64,000 nt of DNA from Mycobacterium szulgai (GTDB lineage Bacteria; Actinomycetota; Actinomycetes; Mycobacteriales; Mycobacteriaceae), in the NCBI RefSeq assembly GCF_002116635.1, contig NZ_LQPW01000054.1:17415-81414 (forward strand). Reading direction: 5' to 3'. The translations under genes were made by a program, and so were the position numbers. The notes beneath the pieces are model-generated. The model made no database searches. It saw nothing but the letters and a program-made list of their open reading frames with translations, and had not been told where the DNA came from. Below, piece after piece: positions 28,647 to 38,653 of the stretch (its first letter is position 1; each line of letters begins with the position of its first letter).

Positions 28647-29714
28647 TCAGCCAGTCGCTTCCCGGATGTACTCCCCGATCTGGCGCAGCGAGCGCACCGC
28701 CTCGGGCACCATCGGCCCGACGACCTGAAAGTCGTGCACTTGTCCCGGCCAGATACGCACCTCGGCCGGAACCCCGGCGGCCGCGAGTCTGGCCGCGGCC
28801 AGCTGTGCGTCGTGCAGCAACACCTCCGACCCCGAGACGTGGATCAGCGTCCGCGGCAGGCCCGGCTCGATGTGCTCCAGGGGCTCGTAGACCTCCTCGG
28901 GCTTGCCGTCGGTTTTGTTCTTGGCGGCCGCGCTAGCAACTAATGCGCCGAGCGCATCGAAGGCTCGCGCGGGGAACATCGCGTCGGTCTTGATGTTGGG
29001 ATGCGATTGCTTGGCTTCCTTTGCTAGCTGCAGCAGTGGCGAGATCGCTACAAGAGCCGCGAGCTCCTCACCTTCGCGCTGTAGCCGCTGCGCAAGCGCG
29101 AGCGCCAGATACCCGCCGGCCGAATCGCCGGCCAGCACGATCTGCTCCGGTTCGTAGCCCAACAGCCGCAGCCACCCGTAGCCGTCGTGGCAGTCGTCGA
29201 GCGCCATCCCGATCGAATGCTTGGGCATCAGCCGATAATTGACCACGAGGATGGGCGAATCAGCAAACTTCGATAGCAATTCGACCAGGCGGCCGTGGGA
29301 GTTTGCCCCACACGTGAGAAAGGCACCGCCGTGCAGATAGAGGATCACCCGGCGGGTGCCGTCGGCGGGCAGCACACCCGGCGCGCGAACCAGCTGAGCC
29401 GACGCATTTGGCAAGCTCACCTCGGCTCGAACCGTGGTTGACGCCGGAAGCAGGGCGCGCGCCGCATGGTCGATGAGCCCCCACGGGTAGGGCAGGTGCG
29501 GGGCGTGGCTGCCAATCGCCAGAATCGGCCGGATGGTCAGCCGCGACGCCAACGTAGCTAACCGCGCAGCAACGCTCGGCCCAGACTCGACGACCTCGAC
29601 CGGAGCGCCGTCGCTGATGGCAAATCTACGTGCCTCGAGTCTACGTGCCTTCAGCAACTCGCGCGGGCGAATAGCATCTCTCGGCGAACCGGATACCTTG
29701 CTAGGTGCAGTCAT
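28647..29714 (-). CDS. lipU: alpha/beta hydrolase esterase LipU
   Basis: Hormone-sensitive-lipase-type carboxylesterase of 355 residues. The oxyanion motif HGGAF lies in RRVILYLHGGAFLTCGANSH and the catalytic Ser in VLAGDSAGGYLALA. The probable Asp and His are in SGSEVLLHDAQ and WPGQVHDFQVV. LipU (Rv1076) hydrolyses short-chain esters. It begins at ATG 29714, longer at the N-terminus than I recall for H37Rv. It is divergent from the SGNH hydrolase gene with a 238-bp AT-rich spacer. Confidence 0.9.
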   Translation of the reverse strand: MTAPSKVSGSPRDAIRPRELLKARRLEARRFAISDGAPVEVVESGPSVAARLATLASRLTIRPILAIGSHAPHLPYPWGLIDHAARALLPASTTVRAEVSLPNASAQLVRAPGVLPADGTRRVILYLHGGAFLTCGANSHGRLVELLSKFADSPILVVNYRLMPKHSIGMALDDCHDGYGWLRLLGYEPEQIVLAGDSAGGYLALALAQRLQREGEELAALVAISPLLQLAKEAKQSHPNIKTDAMFPARAFDALGALVASAAAKNKTDGKPEEVYEPLEHIEPGLPRTLIHVSGSEVLLHDAQLAAARLAAAGVPAEVRIWPGQVHDFQVVGPMVPEAVRSLRQIGEYIREATG

Positions 29715-29952
29715 GCTCAACACTTCCTACGCCGTTGTAGTCCGATACAGCATGTAAACGAAGCGACTGGCGTCGAAGTTCAGGTACTCCCCCGGGCGCT
29801 CAGCCAACCCCGCCGACTTAGCTTGACAGCTTATTCCAGGGGCAACATCCAACGAGGCCGATTCGATATCACAATTGATCCACAACGTGATTGCGTCTTT
29901 GTTCAGCCGCCCACGCAAACAGCGAAGCCGACCTAAACTGATTGTTGTGAGC

Positions 29953-30948
29953 ATGCGCGTGCCACGGCGTTCGACAGTTGCCTTGGCTACAGCGGGTGCG
30001 CTCGCCTCGACGGGAACGGCCTATCTGGGCGCACGCAACCTGCTGGTCGGCCAGGCGACACATGCGCGCACGGTGATTCCCAAATCCTTCGACGCCCCGC
30101 CCCGCGCCGACGGCGTATACCGCCGTGGCGGGGGCCCGCCGCGGCGCTGGTATCGCGGCATGGCCGTGGACCTGCACCTGATGATCTTCGGCGACTCGAC
30201 GGCCACCGGTTATGGCTGCACCACCGCCGAAGAAGTACCCGGCGTCATCATCGCCCGCGGGCTAGCCGACCTGACCGGTATGCGTATTCGGCTGAGCACC
30301 AAGGCCATTGTCGGGGCCACCTCGAAAGGCGTTGTCGGGCAAGTAGACGCGATGTTCGTGGCCGGCCCGCCGCCGGACGCGGCACTGATAATGATCGGCG
30401 CCAATGACATCACTCGACTCAACGGCGTCGGGCCGTCGGCGCAACGGCTGGCCGCCTCGGTGCGCAAGTTGCGCGCTCGCGGGGCGGTGGTGGTCGTGGG
30501 CACCTGCCCAGACCTGGGTGCCATCACCGCGATTCCGCAACCGCTGCGCTCCCTGGCGCACACCCGCGGAGTTCAGTTGGCCCGCGCACAGACGGCCGCG
30601 GTCCGGGCGGCCGGTGGCGTGCCGGTGCCGCTGGGTCACCTGCTGGGTCCTAGGTTCCGGGCCACGCCCGAGCTGATGTTCTCCGCCGACCGCTACCACC
30701 CATCGGCCGCCGCGTATGCCCTGGCCGCTGACACGCTGCTAGCCACCCTGCGCGATGCGCTGAGTGAAAAGCTCGGCATTCCAACGCTTCAGGTACCGGC
30801 ACCGTCGGCCGCAGCCGCGCTCGAAGCCAGCCGCAAGCGGCGCATCGTCGTGTCGCGACTTTGGGACCGCGCGGCCCGGCATACCACCCCGGTGGCCGCG
30901 GCTGGGTCCGACCGGGCCGCTACTCGGGCCGCATCGCCGTCGGGTTAG
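29953..30948 (+). CDS. SGNH/GDSL hydrolase, exported (Rv1075c-like)
   Basis: 331 residues. A Tat-like or ordinary signal segment (RVPRRSTVALATAGALASTG) precedes the SGNH hydrolase domain: block I IFGDSTATGYG with catalytic Ser, block III IMIGANDITR, and block V DRYHPSAAAYALAA with catalytic His. Rv1075c has been described as a cell-wall GDSL esterase. GTG 29947 and ATG 29953 are alternative starts. It lies 38 bp upstream of fadA3 and may be co-transcribed. Confidence 0.9.
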   Translation: MRVPRRSTVALATAGALASTGTAYLGARNLLVGQATHARTVIPKSFDAPPRADGVYRRGGGPPRRWYRGMAVDLHLMIFGDSTATGYGCTTAEEVPGVIIARGLADLTGMRIRLSTKAIVGATSKGVVGQVDAMFVAGPPPDAALIMIGANDITRLNGVGPSAQRLAASVRKLRARGAVVVVGTCPDLGAITAIPQPLRSLAHTRGVQLARAQTAAVRAAGGVPVPLGHLLGPRFRATPELMFSADRYHPSAAAYALAADTLLATLRDALSEKLGIPTLQVPAPSAAAALEASRKRRIVVSRLWDRAARHTTPVAAAGSDRAATRAASPSG

Positions 30949-30986
30949 ATTCGGCTTCTGCCATACCCCAATGGAGGGAGCCCGCC

Positions 30987-32204
30987 ATGCCCGAAGCCGT
31001 CATCGTCTCAGCCACTCGCTCGCCGATCGGCCGCGCCATGAAGGGGTCGCTGATCAACATGCGTCCCGATGACCTGGCCGTCCAAATGGTGCGCGCCGCG
31101 CTCGACAAGGTACCGGCGCTCAACCCACACCAGATCGACGATCTGATCATGGGCTGCGGACTGCCCGGCGGTGAGTCCGGCTTCAATATCGGCCGCATCG
31201 TCGCCGTGGCGCTGGGCTACGACTTCCTGCCGGGCACCACGGTCAACCGCTACTGCTCGTCGTCGCTGCAGAGCACGCGGATGGCGTTCCACGCGATCAA
31301 GGCCGGCGAGGGCGACGCTTTCATCTCCGCCGGCGTCGAGACGGTGTCCCGGTTCGGCAAGGGCAATTCCGACTCATGGCCGGACACCAAGAACCCGCTT
31401 TTCGACGAGGCCCAGGAACGCACCACCGCCGCGGCCGCGGGCGCCGACGAATGGCACGATCCCCGCGCCGACGACAACGTCCCCGACGTCTACATCGCGA
31501 TGGGCCAGACGGCCGAGAACGTCGCCATCTTGACCGGTATCACCCGCGAGGACCAGGACCACTGGGGAGTTCGCAGCCAGAACCGGGCCGAGGAAGCGAT
31601 CAACAGCGGGTTCTTCGAACGCGAGATCACCCCGGTGACCCTGCCCGACGGCAGCACCGTCAGCACCGACGACGGCCCGCGGGCCGGAACCACTTACGAA
31701 AAGGTCGCCGACCTCAAGCCGGTGTTTCGGCCCAACGGCACGGTGACCGCAGGCAACGCCTGCCCCCTCAACGACGGCGCGGCCGCGTTGGTGATCACCA
31801 GCGACACCAAGGCCAAGGAGCTCGGCCTGACACCGCTGGCCCGCATCGTGTCCACCGGCGTCAGCGGCCTGTCCCCGGAGATCATGGGTTTGGGGCCGAT
31901 CGAGGCGTCCAAGAAGGCGCTGGCCAACGCCGGCCTGTCGATCAGCGACATCGACCTCTTCGAGATCAACGAGGCGTTCGCAGTCCAGGTTCTGGGCTCA
32001 GCCCGCGAGCTGGGCATCGACGAGGACAAGCTGAACGTCGCGGGCGGCGCGATCGCCCTGGGCCATCCGTTCGGCATGACCGGCGCGCGGATCGCCACCA
32101 CGCTGCTCAACAACCTCACCACACACGACAAGACGTTCGGCCTGGAAACCATGTGTGTCGGCGGCGGCCAGGGCATGGCGATGATCATCGAGCGACTCAG
32201 CTAG
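30987..32204 (+). CDS. fadA3: acetyl-CoA acyltransferase (beta-ketothiolase) FadA3
   Basis: Thiolase of 405 residues, as in Rv1074c. It cleaves 3-ketoacyl-CoA to acetyl-CoA plus a shortened acyl-CoA in beta-oxidation. The nucleophile is C90 in VNRYCSSSLQS. The C-terminal motifs NEAFAVQVLG, GGAIALGHPFGMTGAR and ETMCVGGGQGMAM carry the His and second Cys. A strong ribosome site (ggagggag) precedes ATG 30987. A bidirectional terminator lies 134 bp downstream. Confidence 0.97.
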   Translation: MPEAVIVSATRSPIGRAMKGSLINMRPDDLAVQMVRAALDKVPALNPHQIDDLIMGCGLPGGESGFNIGRIVAVALGYDFLPGTTVNRYCSSSLQSTRMAFHAIKAGEGDAFISAGVETVSRFGKGNSDSWPDTKNPLFDEAQERTTAAAAGADEWHDPRADDNVPDVYIAMGQTAENVAILTGITREDQDHWGVRSQNRAEEAINSGFFEREITPVTLPDGSTVSTDDGPRAGTTYEKVADLKPVFRPNGTVTAGNACPLNDGAAALVITSDTKAKELGLTPLARIVSTGVSGLSPEIMGLGPIEASKKALANAGLSISDIDLFEINEAFAVQVLGSARELGIDEDKLNVAGGAIALGHPFGMTGARIATTLLNNLTTHDKTFGLETMCVGGGQGMAMIIERLS

Positions 32205-32337
32205 GTCGTCCTTCCGGTCAACCCCCTTGCGGTCAATCAGAGTGCGTCCAGGGCGGCGACACGCCGATGCAGCCCGCCGCAGGTACACATTCGATGCGGG
32301 TAGACGCTCGCGAGGTCGACACAGGCGAATGGGCACG

Positions 32338-32369
32338 AAAAAAGCCGGCACGCAAGTGCCGGCTTTTTT
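32338..32369. terminator. bidirectional intrinsic terminator
   Basis: AAAAAA (32338-32343), GCCGGCAC, a gcaa loop, GTGCCGGC, then TTTTTT (32364-32369): a perfect 8-bp GC stem flanked by six A and six T. It works in both directions and sits 12 bp after the stop of the minus-strand Bax1-I gene. It also serves fadA3 on the other strand. Confidence 0.95.
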
Positions 32370-32381
32370 CGTCGAGCGAGA

Positions 32382-33221
32382 CTAGTCGTTCTGCAGATAA
32401 CTGAGCAGCCGCAAGATCTCGATGTACAGCCACACCAGAGTCACGGTCAGGCCCAGGGCGATACCCCATGCCGCCTTCTCCGGCGCGCCGGCGCGGATCA
32501 TCTGGTCAGCGGCGTCGAAATCGATCAGGAAGCTGAACGCCGCAATGCCGATGCAGACCAGCGAGAAGATGATGCCCAGCGGCCCGGGGCTGCGCAGGCC
32601 GAGACCTTCGCCGCCGCCGACGTGGAACATCGCCAGCACGAAGTTGCCCAGCATCAGGATCAGCACGCCGAACATCGCGGCCACCAGCATCCGGGTGAAC
32701 CTCGGGGTGACGCGGATGGCCCCGGTCTTGTAGACGACCAGCATTCCGAAGAACACGCCAAGTGTGCCCAGGACGGCCTCACCGATGAGCATCCCGGCGT
32801 TGGCCGAGCCCACCGAGAAGTTGGCCAGAACGAATGAGATGGCGCCCAGGAACAGACCCTCGAGCGCGGCGTAGCTCAGCACGATCGCGGGGTTGTCCTG
32901 CTTGCGGCCGAAGGTCGCGATCAGCACCAGCGCCAGGCCGCCCAGCGCGCCGACCATGGTCAGCGGCATCGCGAGAGCGAGATTGCTTGCGACCAGGAAG
33001 TAGGAAACGACCGCCGTGCCCGTCAGCATGGCCAGCGTCAGGCCGGTCTTGGTGACGACATCGTCGATGGTCAGCGGGCGCGAAGCCCGGGCCGTACCAG
33101 CTTCCTGGTAGCCCTGGTAGGGCTGGTACGGGTCGGCTGGGTACGCTCCCGCACCGAATTGCGCGTATCCGCCGCGCTGCTTGGGCAGCGAACGAAATAC
33201 CGGGTTGCTTGTCTCCCGCAC
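32382..33221 (-). CDS. Bax inhibitor-1/YccA family membrane protein (Rv1072-like)
   Basis: 279 residues: a Tyr/Pro-rich N-terminus (AYPADPYQPYQGYQE), then seven predicted membrane helices typical of the BI-1 (TMBIM) family, with QMIRAGAPEKAAWGIALGL and LVWLYIEILRLLSYLQND at the C-terminus. BI-1 proteins act as pH-sensitive Ca2+ leak channels in other organisms; the mycobacterial role is unknown. GTG 33221 follows an agaggaa ribosome site. It corresponds to Rv1072. Confidence 0.9.
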   Translation of the reverse strand: MRETSNPVFRSLPKQRGGYAQFGAGAYPADPYQPYQGYQEAGTARASRPLTIDDVVTKTGLTLAMLTGTAVVSYFLVASNLALAMPLTMVGALGGLALVLIATFGRKQDNPAIVLSYAALEGLFLGAISFVLANFSVGSANAGMLIGEAVLGTLGVFFGMLVVYKTGAIRVTPRFTRMLVAAMFGVLILMLGNFVLAMFHVGGGEGLGLRSPGPLGIIFSLVCIGIAAFSFLIDFDAADQMIRAGAPEKAAWGIALGLTVTLVWLYIEILRLLSYLQND

Positions 33222-33456
33222 CGTCGGTTCCTCTCCTATGGCTTCTTAATGGCTCCAACTACGGCTACAGCTTCGAGCTGTGCGAATACCTGCTCAACGA
33301 TCAAGTGGTCCGCCTGGGTTCCCGGCGGAGCTGCTGCTTTCTCGATTGTCCCTCGTAAACCTTAGCCCCGCGGGGACCGCTGAGCGAGTCACGATCTAGA
33401 TTGCTGGTCAAACTCATGCAGCTACGACGACCGATTCCGGCGAGGGGAGCTAGCAC

Positions 33457-34515
33457 GTGACCGAGGACGTTGGCGCAGTCACCGGGGAAACCGATGAAGT
33501 CTTAACCCGCGTCGACGCCGGCGTTGGGTTTGTGACACTGAACCGTCCCAAGGCGATCAACTCGCTGAACCAGAACATGGTGGACACCCTCAGCACGGTG
33601 CTGCACCGCTGGGAACGCGACGACGCTATACGCGCGGTGGTTCTCACCGGCGCCGGGGAGCGCGGCCTGTGCGCAGGTGGCGACGTGGTGGCGGTCTATC
33701 ACAGCGCCCGCAAGGACGGCGTCGAGGCGCGGCGGTTCTGGCGCGACGAGTATCTGCTCAACGGCCAGATCGGCCGCTTCGCCAAGCCGTATGTGGCAGT
33801 AATGGACGGCATCGTGATGGGCGGCGGCGTCGGCGTGAGCGCGCACGCCAATACCCGGGTGGTCACCGATACCTCCAAGGTGGCGATGCCCGAAGTCGGG
33901 ATCGGGTTCGTCCCCGACGTCGGCGGGGTGTACCTGCTGTCCCGGGCACCCGGGGCGCTCGGCTTGCACGCCGCCCTGACCGGAGCGCCGTTCTCCGGTG
34001 CCGACGCCATCGCGCTGGGGTTCGCCGACCATTACGTGCCGCACGCCGCGCTCGACGCCTTCACCGCGGCGATCGCCGCCGACGGGGTGGAGAGCGCGCT
34101 GGCCCACCACGCGATCGAGCCCCCGCCGAGTGAGCTTGCCGCCCAACGTGACTGGATCGACGAATGCTATGCCGGCGACACCGTCATCGACATTCTGACC
34201 GCGCTGCGCGCCCATGACTCCGGAGCGGCGAACGACGCCGCCGACGTGATCGCCACCCGCTCGCCCATCTCGCTGATGGTGACCCTGGAGGCGGTGCGCC
34301 GCGCAGCCAAGATGGAAACGCTGGAAGATGTTCTGGTGCAGGACTACCGAGTGTCGTCGGCATCGCTGCGCTCCCACGATCTGGTCGAGGGTATCCGTGC
34401 GCAATTGGTCGACAAAGATCGCAATCCGAAATGGTCGCCGGCCGCACTGACCGAGGTCACCGTGGCCGACGTCACGGCGTACTTCGCACCGGTCGACGAC
34501 GACTTGAGCTTCTAG
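33457..34515 (+). CDS. echA9: enoyl-CoA hydratase/3-hydroxyisobutyryl-CoA hydrolase family protein EchA9
   Basis: Crotonase-fold protein of 352 residues. Its length and motifs (AGGDVVAVYHSARKDG, DGIVMGGGVGVSAHA, MPEVGIGFVPDVGGVYLLSR) are those of 3-hydroxyisobutyryl-CoA hydrolases of valine breakdown rather than simple hydratases. It corresponds to Rv1071c. GTG 33457 is preceded by gagg about 15 nt upstream (gcgaggggagc). echA8 follows after 12 bp and the hydrolase gene overlaps echA8, so the three form an operon. Confidence 0.95.
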   Translation: MTEDVGAVTGETDEVLTRVDAGVGFVTLNRPKAINSLNQNMVDTLSTVLHRWERDDAIRAVVLTGAGERGLCAGGDVVAVYHSARKDGVEARRFWRDEYLLNGQIGRFAKPYVAVMDGIVMGGGVGVSAHANTRVVTDTSKVAMPEVGIGFVPDVGGVYLLSRAPGALGLHAALTGAPFSGADAIALGFADHYVPHAALDAFTAAIAADGVESALAHHAIEPPPSELAAQRDWIDECYAGDTVIDILTALRAHDSGAANDAADVIATRSPISLMVTLEAVRRAAKMETLEDVLVQDYRVSSASLRSHDLVEGIRAQLVDKDRNPKWSPAALTEVTVADVTAYFAPVDDDLSF

Positions 34516-34527
34516 AAGGGCGGTTCG

Positions 34528-35307
34528 GTGACAACCGAGTACGAAACCATCCTGGTCGATCGCGACCAGCGAGTCGGCACCATCACGCTGAACCGGCCGC
34601 AGGCCCTCAACGCGCTCAACACTCAGGTGATGAACGAAGTCACCTCTGCCGCAGCAGAATTCGACGATGACCCGGGAATCGGCGCGATCATCATCACCGG
34701 ATCGGCCAAGGCGTTCGCCGCGGGCGCCGACATCAAGGAGATGTCCGGCCTGTCATTCGCCGACGCGTTCGGCGCCGACTTCTTCGCGCCCTGGAGCAAG
34801 CTGGCCGCGGTGCGTACCCCGACGATCGCCGCGGTGGCCGGGCACGCGCTGGGCGGCGGGTGCGAGCTGGCGATGATGTGCGACGTGCTGATCGCCGCGG
34901 ACACCGCGAAATTCGGGCAGCCGGAGATCAAGCTCGGTGTGCTGCCGGGCATGGGCGGCTCGCAGCGCCTCACCCGGGCCATCGGTAAGGCCAAGGCCAT
35001 GGACCTCATCCTGACCGGTCGCACCATCGGCGCCGCCGAGGCCGAGCGCAGCGGCCTGGTTTCGCGGGTGGTGCCCGCAGACGAATTACTCAGCGAGGCA
35101 AAGGCCGTCGCCACCACCATTGCCCAGATGTCGCGGTCGGCGGCCCGGATGGCCAAGGAGGCCGTCAACCGGGCCTTCGAATCCACGCTCGCCGAAGGGC
35201 TCCTCTACGAAAGACGGCTTTTCCATTCGACTTTCGCGACAGCTGACCAGTCCGAAGGAATGGCGGCGTTCATCGAGAAGCGACCGCCCAACTTCACCCA
35301 CCGATGA
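34528..35307 (+). CDS. echA8: enoyl-CoA hydratase EchA8
   Basis: Crotonase-family hydratase of 259 residues, matching Rv1070c. It adds water to trans-2-enoyl-CoA in beta-oxidation. Oxyanion-hole and catalytic regions are visible: [30 protein letters not shown] and [20 protein letters not shown], whose Glu residues activate water. GTG 34528 follows gaagggcgg. The 3' end overlaps the next gene as ATGA. Confidence 0.95.
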   Translation: MTTEYETILVDRDQRVGTITLNRPQALNALNTQVMNEVTSAAAEFDDDPGIGAIIITGSAKAFAAGADIKEMSGLSFADAFGADFFAPWSKLAAVRTPTIAAVAGHALGGGCELAMMCDVLIAADTAKFGQPEIKLGVLPGMGGSQRLTRAIGKAKAMDLILTGRTIGAAEAERSGLVSRVVPADELLSEAKAVATTIAQMSRSAARMAKEAVNRAFESTLAEGLLYERRLFHSTFATADQSEGMAAFIEKRPPNFTHR

Positions 35308-37052
35308 CCGAGCCGGCGGCGACCACGACTGCCACCGAAGAATCCGCTGACGCGGCAGTCGAGCCCGAACCCCGCACGCGGACTCGCAAGCCGTGGTGGG
35401 TGCGGCACTATACGTTCACCGGGACCGCGGTTGGCCTTGTCTTCGTGTGGTTTTCGATGACGCCGTCGTTGCTGCCGCGCGGCCCGCTGTACCAGGGTCT
35501 GGTCAGCGGCATCTCCGGCGCCATCGGCTACGGCTTCGGCGTCTTTGCCGTCTGGCTGAACCGTTACATGCTCTCGCGAGCTTCCAGCCCGCAGGCCCCG
35601 CGCTGGGCATGGTTGGTGCTGATCGCAGTCGGCGCCGTGGGTCAGGTACTGATGGCGATTTGGTTCCACCTCTGGCAAGACGACGTGCGCGATCTGATGG
35701 GCGTCGAGCACCTGGAGTGGTACGACTACCCGCTGGCGGCGGGCCTGTCGCTGGTGGTGCTATTCACGCTCGTCGAAATCGGCCAGTTCATCCGCTGGCT
35801 GGTCGGCTTTCTGGTGCGGCAGGTCGACCGCATTGCGCCGTTCCGCCTTTCGGCGACCATCGTGGTGGTGCTGTTGGTGACACTGACGATCACCCTGCTC
35901 AACGGTGTGGTCCTCAAGTTCGCGATGCGCTCGATGAACGGCACCTTCGCCGCAGTCAACAACGAGATGGACCCCGACTCCGCGCCACCCAAAACCCCGC
36001 TGCGATCCGGTGGCCCGCAATCGCTGGTGTCCTGGGAATCGCTGGGACATCAGGGCCGGATCTTCGTGGAGGGCGGGCCGAGCGTCCGCGAACTCAGCGC
36101 GTTCAACGGAGCCCCGGCTACCGAGCCGATCCGCGCTTACGCCGGGTTGAAGTCGGCCGACGACATCACCGCGACGGCCGAGCTCGCAGCGCGCGAGCTC
36201 GAGCGCACCGGTGGCCTGCAACGCGCCGTCGTCGCGGTGGGGACGACCACTGGAACCGGCTGGATCAACGAGGCGGAAGCCTCGGCGCTGGAATACATGT
36301 ACAACGGCAACACCGCGGTCGTGAGCATGCAGTACTCGTTCCTGCCCAGCTGGCTGTCGTTCCTGGTGGACAAGGAAAACGCCCGCCACGCCGGCCAGGC
36401 CCTGTTCGAGGCCGTCGACAAACTGATCCGCCAGATGCCGGAATTCAAGCGCCCAAAGCTCGTCGTGTTCGGCGAGAGCCTGGGCTCGTTCGGTGGCGAG
36501 GCGCCGTTCATGAGCCTCAACAACGTGCTGGCCCGCACCGACGGGGCGTTGTTCAGCGGGCCGACGTTCAACAACACCATCTGGACGGACCTGACCTCGA
36601 CACGCGATCCGGGTTCGCCGCAGTGGCTGCCCATCTACGACGACGGCCACAATGTTCGATTCATTGCGCGGCCCAGTGACGTGCAGCGCCCAGATGCCCA
36701 GTGGGGCCGACCGCGGGTGGTGTATTTGCAGCACGCCTCCGACCCGATTGCCTGGTGGAGTCCCGACCTGCTGTTCAGCAAACCGGACTGGCTGCGAGAA
36801 ACGCGTGGCTATGACGTACTTCCCCAGACGGAATGGATCCCGGTGGTGACCTTCCTGCAAGTCTCGGCCGACATGGCGGTGGCCGTCGACGTGCCGTCCG
36901 GGCACGGACACCATTACGTCGAGGACATCGCCGACGGGTGGGCCGCCGTGCTGGCGCCGCCGGGCTGGACGCAGGAGAAGACCGAGAAGCTGCGGCCGCT
37001 ACTACACGCCAGCACGAAGCCACTGGGCTCACCCGGCGAGAACTCTGGATAG
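35304..37052 (+). CDS. membrane alpha/beta-hydrolase family protein (Rv1069c-like)
   Basis: 582 residues. Residues ~35-210 contain about five membrane helices with the conserved start [19 protein letters not shown] (Abhydrolase_9_N type). Residues ~250-560 form an alpha/beta-hydrolase domain with the nucleophile region [16 protein letters not shown] and the late His in [12 protein letters not shown]. The substrate is unknown; in mycobacteria it is always near echA8. ATG 35304 overlaps the echA8 stop. It ends flush with the convergent rhodanese gene. In M. tuberculosis two PE_PGRS genes lie next to this point; here they are absent. Confidence 0.9.
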   Translation: MTEPAATTTATEESADAAVEPEPRTRTRKPWWVRHYTFTGTAVGLVFVWFSMTPSLLPRGPLYQGLVSGISGAIGYGFGVFAVWLNRYMLSRASSPQAPRWAWLVLIAVGAVGQVLMAIWFHLWQDDVRDLMGVEHLEWYDYPLAAGLSLVVLFTLVEIGQFIRWLVGFLVRQVDRIAPFRLSATIVVVLLVTLTITLLNGVVLKFAMRSMNGTFAAVNNEMDPDSAPPKTPLRSGGPQSLVSWESLGHQGRIFVEGGPSVRELSAFNGAPATEPIRAYAGLKSADDITATAELAARELERTGGLQRAVVAVGTTTGTGWINEAEASALEYMYNGNTAVVSMQYSFLPSWLSFLVDKENARHAGQALFEAVDKLIRQMPEFKRPKLVVFGESLGSFGGEAPFMSLNNVLARTDGALFSGPTFNNTIWTDLTSTRDPGSPQWLPIYDDGHNVRFIARPSDVQRPDAQWGRPRVVYLQHASDPIAWWSPDLLFSKPDWLRETRGYDVLPQTEWIPVVTFLQVSADMAVAVDVPSGHGHHYVEDIADGWAAVLAPPGWTQEKTEKLRPLLHASTKPLGSPGENSG

Positions 37053-37436
37053 TCAGCCGGATAGCTCGGCCAGCACCCCGGCGGCGGCCAGCGCGTGATA
37101 GCCGCCCACGACGTCAGTGGAACGGCGTAGCCCCAGATCCAGCAGCGCCGCGGCGGCCAAGCTGGACGTGTAGCCCTCCGAACACAGGATCACCCACTCG
37201 ACGTCGTCGCCGACGGCCTCGGGCAGCCTGGCGTCGCTGGTCGGGTCACACCGCCATTCCAGAACGTTGCGTTCGATCAGCAGCGCCCCGGGCACCTCGC
37301 CTTCGCGCGCACGCTGCGCCTGGGGCCGGATGTCGACCAGCACCGCACCCCGGCGCACCGCCTCGGGCACTCGATCCGCGGGTAGCCGGTGATACCGCTT
37401 TCGGGCGGCGTCGAGCACCTGGTCGATCCGGCTCAT
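37053..37436 (-). CDS. rhodanese-like sulfurtransferase domain protein (Rv1066-like)
   Basis: A single rhodanese domain of 127 residues. The active-site Cys is C85 in WVILCSEGYTSSLAA, with AVLVDIRPQAQRAREGEVPG as the upstream CH2-type motif. Rhodaneses carry a persulfide on this Cys. The ATG overlaps the cysteine dioxygenase stop by one base (TAATG), so the pair is translationally coupled. A role in handling sulfur from cysteine is a reasonable inference. Confidence 0.9.
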   Translation of the reverse strand: MSRIDQVLDAARKRYHRLPADRVPEAVRRGAVLVDIRPQAQRAREGEVPGALLIERNVLEWRCDPTSDARLPEAVGDDVEWVILCSEGYTSSLAAAALLDLGLRRSTDVVGGYHALAAAGVLAELSG

Positions 37437-38020
37437 TACGGCCCTTCGGGTTGATCGGTCAATTCGGTGCGCCGGCGGCGCAGCGTGTTCCGGTCGGTGA
37501 CTTCGTAATAAGACATCGCGGTCAGCGGCGGCGAATAGGCGTGCACGCTCAGCGTCGGTTCGACCGAGCCGACGGACCACCCCGCGACCCTGGACGTGGC
37601 GACCGGCCGGTCCGCGGGCCGCGGCGCCCACACCACGTCGTGCACCCAGCCCAGCGGGAACCCGGCCTGATCACCGGCGTCGAGCCGACGGCGGCGCAAT
37701 CGCCTTCCGTCCCAACGGAATTCGTTGAGTGAACCGGACAGCACGGTCAGCGCGCCCAGGGACCCGCCGTGGTCGTGCAGCTCGGTCGCGTGACCGGGCA
37801 CCCAGCTGATCAGCCAGATGTCGACTTCGTCGTCGCCGTAGATGCGGGTGAACCAGCGCTCGGCGTCGGGCACCCCACCCTGTGGCAGCAGGTGGTCGCA
37901 ACGTCCGCTGAGGACATCGTCGGCGGCTTGGTCGGTGGCGTGCAGCAGATCGGGGACCCTAAACCGGGTAGGCCCCGGCGCGGGCGCGGCGATGGTTGGC
38001 GTGACAAGTGGCATGGCCAT
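37436..38020 (-). CDS. cysteine dioxygenase family cupin (Rv1065-like)
   Basis: 194 residues. The cupin motif is ATELHDHGGSLGALTVLSG (H82, H84), followed by the motif-2 His in PLGWVHDVVWAP (about 127), a three-His iron site as in thiol dioxygenases. It probably oxidises cysteine to cysteine sulfinate; 3-mercaptopropionate cannot be excluded. ATG 38020 and ATG 38014 are both possible. It is coupled to the downstream rhodanese gene. Confidence 0.88.
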   Translation of the reverse strand: MAMPLVTPTIAAPAPGPTRFRVPDLLHATDQAADDVLSGRCDHLLPQGGVPDAERWFTRIYGDDEVDIWLISWVPGHATELHDHGGSLGALTVLSGSLNEFRWDGRRLRRRRLDAGDQAGFPLGWVHDVVWAPRPADRPVATSRVAGWSVGSVEPTLSVHAYSPPLTAMSYYEVTDRNTLRRRRTELTDQPEGP

Positions 38021-38138
38021 GCAAGGAGCTCCAAGGAGTCGGAAACGGACAGGGCAAGCGGCGGCGGTTCAGGGCCGACAACACTCGCAAAATCCGATGC
38101 GCTCCATCACGGAGGAAAGTGTTGCATAGATTGGCAGT

Positions 38139-38573
38139 GTGCGCCGGCGCCGTGCTGCCTCCCTGCGATGGGGATTGGTCGCGGCGGCGGCATGTCTGGC
38201 GGCCGTCGCGGGGTGTTCGCACAGCGGCGGTCATCGGACGGCCACCACGTCCCCGGCGCAGTCGTCGAGCCACGCGGGTTCGCTGCCGCCCGGCGCCGTC
38301 GGCATCTCGCCGGCCGGGGTGACGACCAGGGTCGACGTTCCGGCGGATTCCACCGAGGAGGAGTATTTCCAGGCCTGCCATGCCGCCAGGGTGTGGATGG
38401 ACGCCCAGCCCGACACCGGCCAGCCCCTCGTCGAGCCCTATCTGGCGATGGTTCAGGGGTCGGCTTCCGGCGTTGCGGGCAGCTGGAACACCCGGTGGGC
38501 GGACCTGACCCCGGCGCGACAATCGGCGGTGATCGTCGCCGCGGCGGCGGCCGCCGATCACGGCTGCGGCTAG
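38139..38573 (+). CDS. lpqV: lipoprotein LpqV
   Basis: 144 residues with a lipoprotein signal: basic RRRRAASLRW, hydrophobic GLVAAAACLA and the lipobox AVAGC with the lipidated Cys near 26. The mature part starts with a Ser/Thr/Pro linker and contains EEEYFQACHAARVWMDAQP and a C-terminal Cys. The function is unknown. It is divergent from the cysteine dioxygenase gene and corresponds to Rv1064c. Confidence 0.88.
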   Translation: MRRRRAASLRWGLVAAAACLAAVAGCSHSGGHRTATTSPAQSSSHAGSLPPGAVGISPAGVTTRVDVPADSTEEEYFQACHAARVWMDAQPDTGQPLVEPYLAMVQGSASGVAGSWNTRWADLTPARQSAVIVAAAAAADHGCG

Positions 38574-38653
38574 CGGTCCGCAATTGAGATCAGGGCTGCA
38601 CAAAATTGTCGGCCGGTGCCTGGCCGGCACGTCTGGCCGCGCAGAATGAAGGA

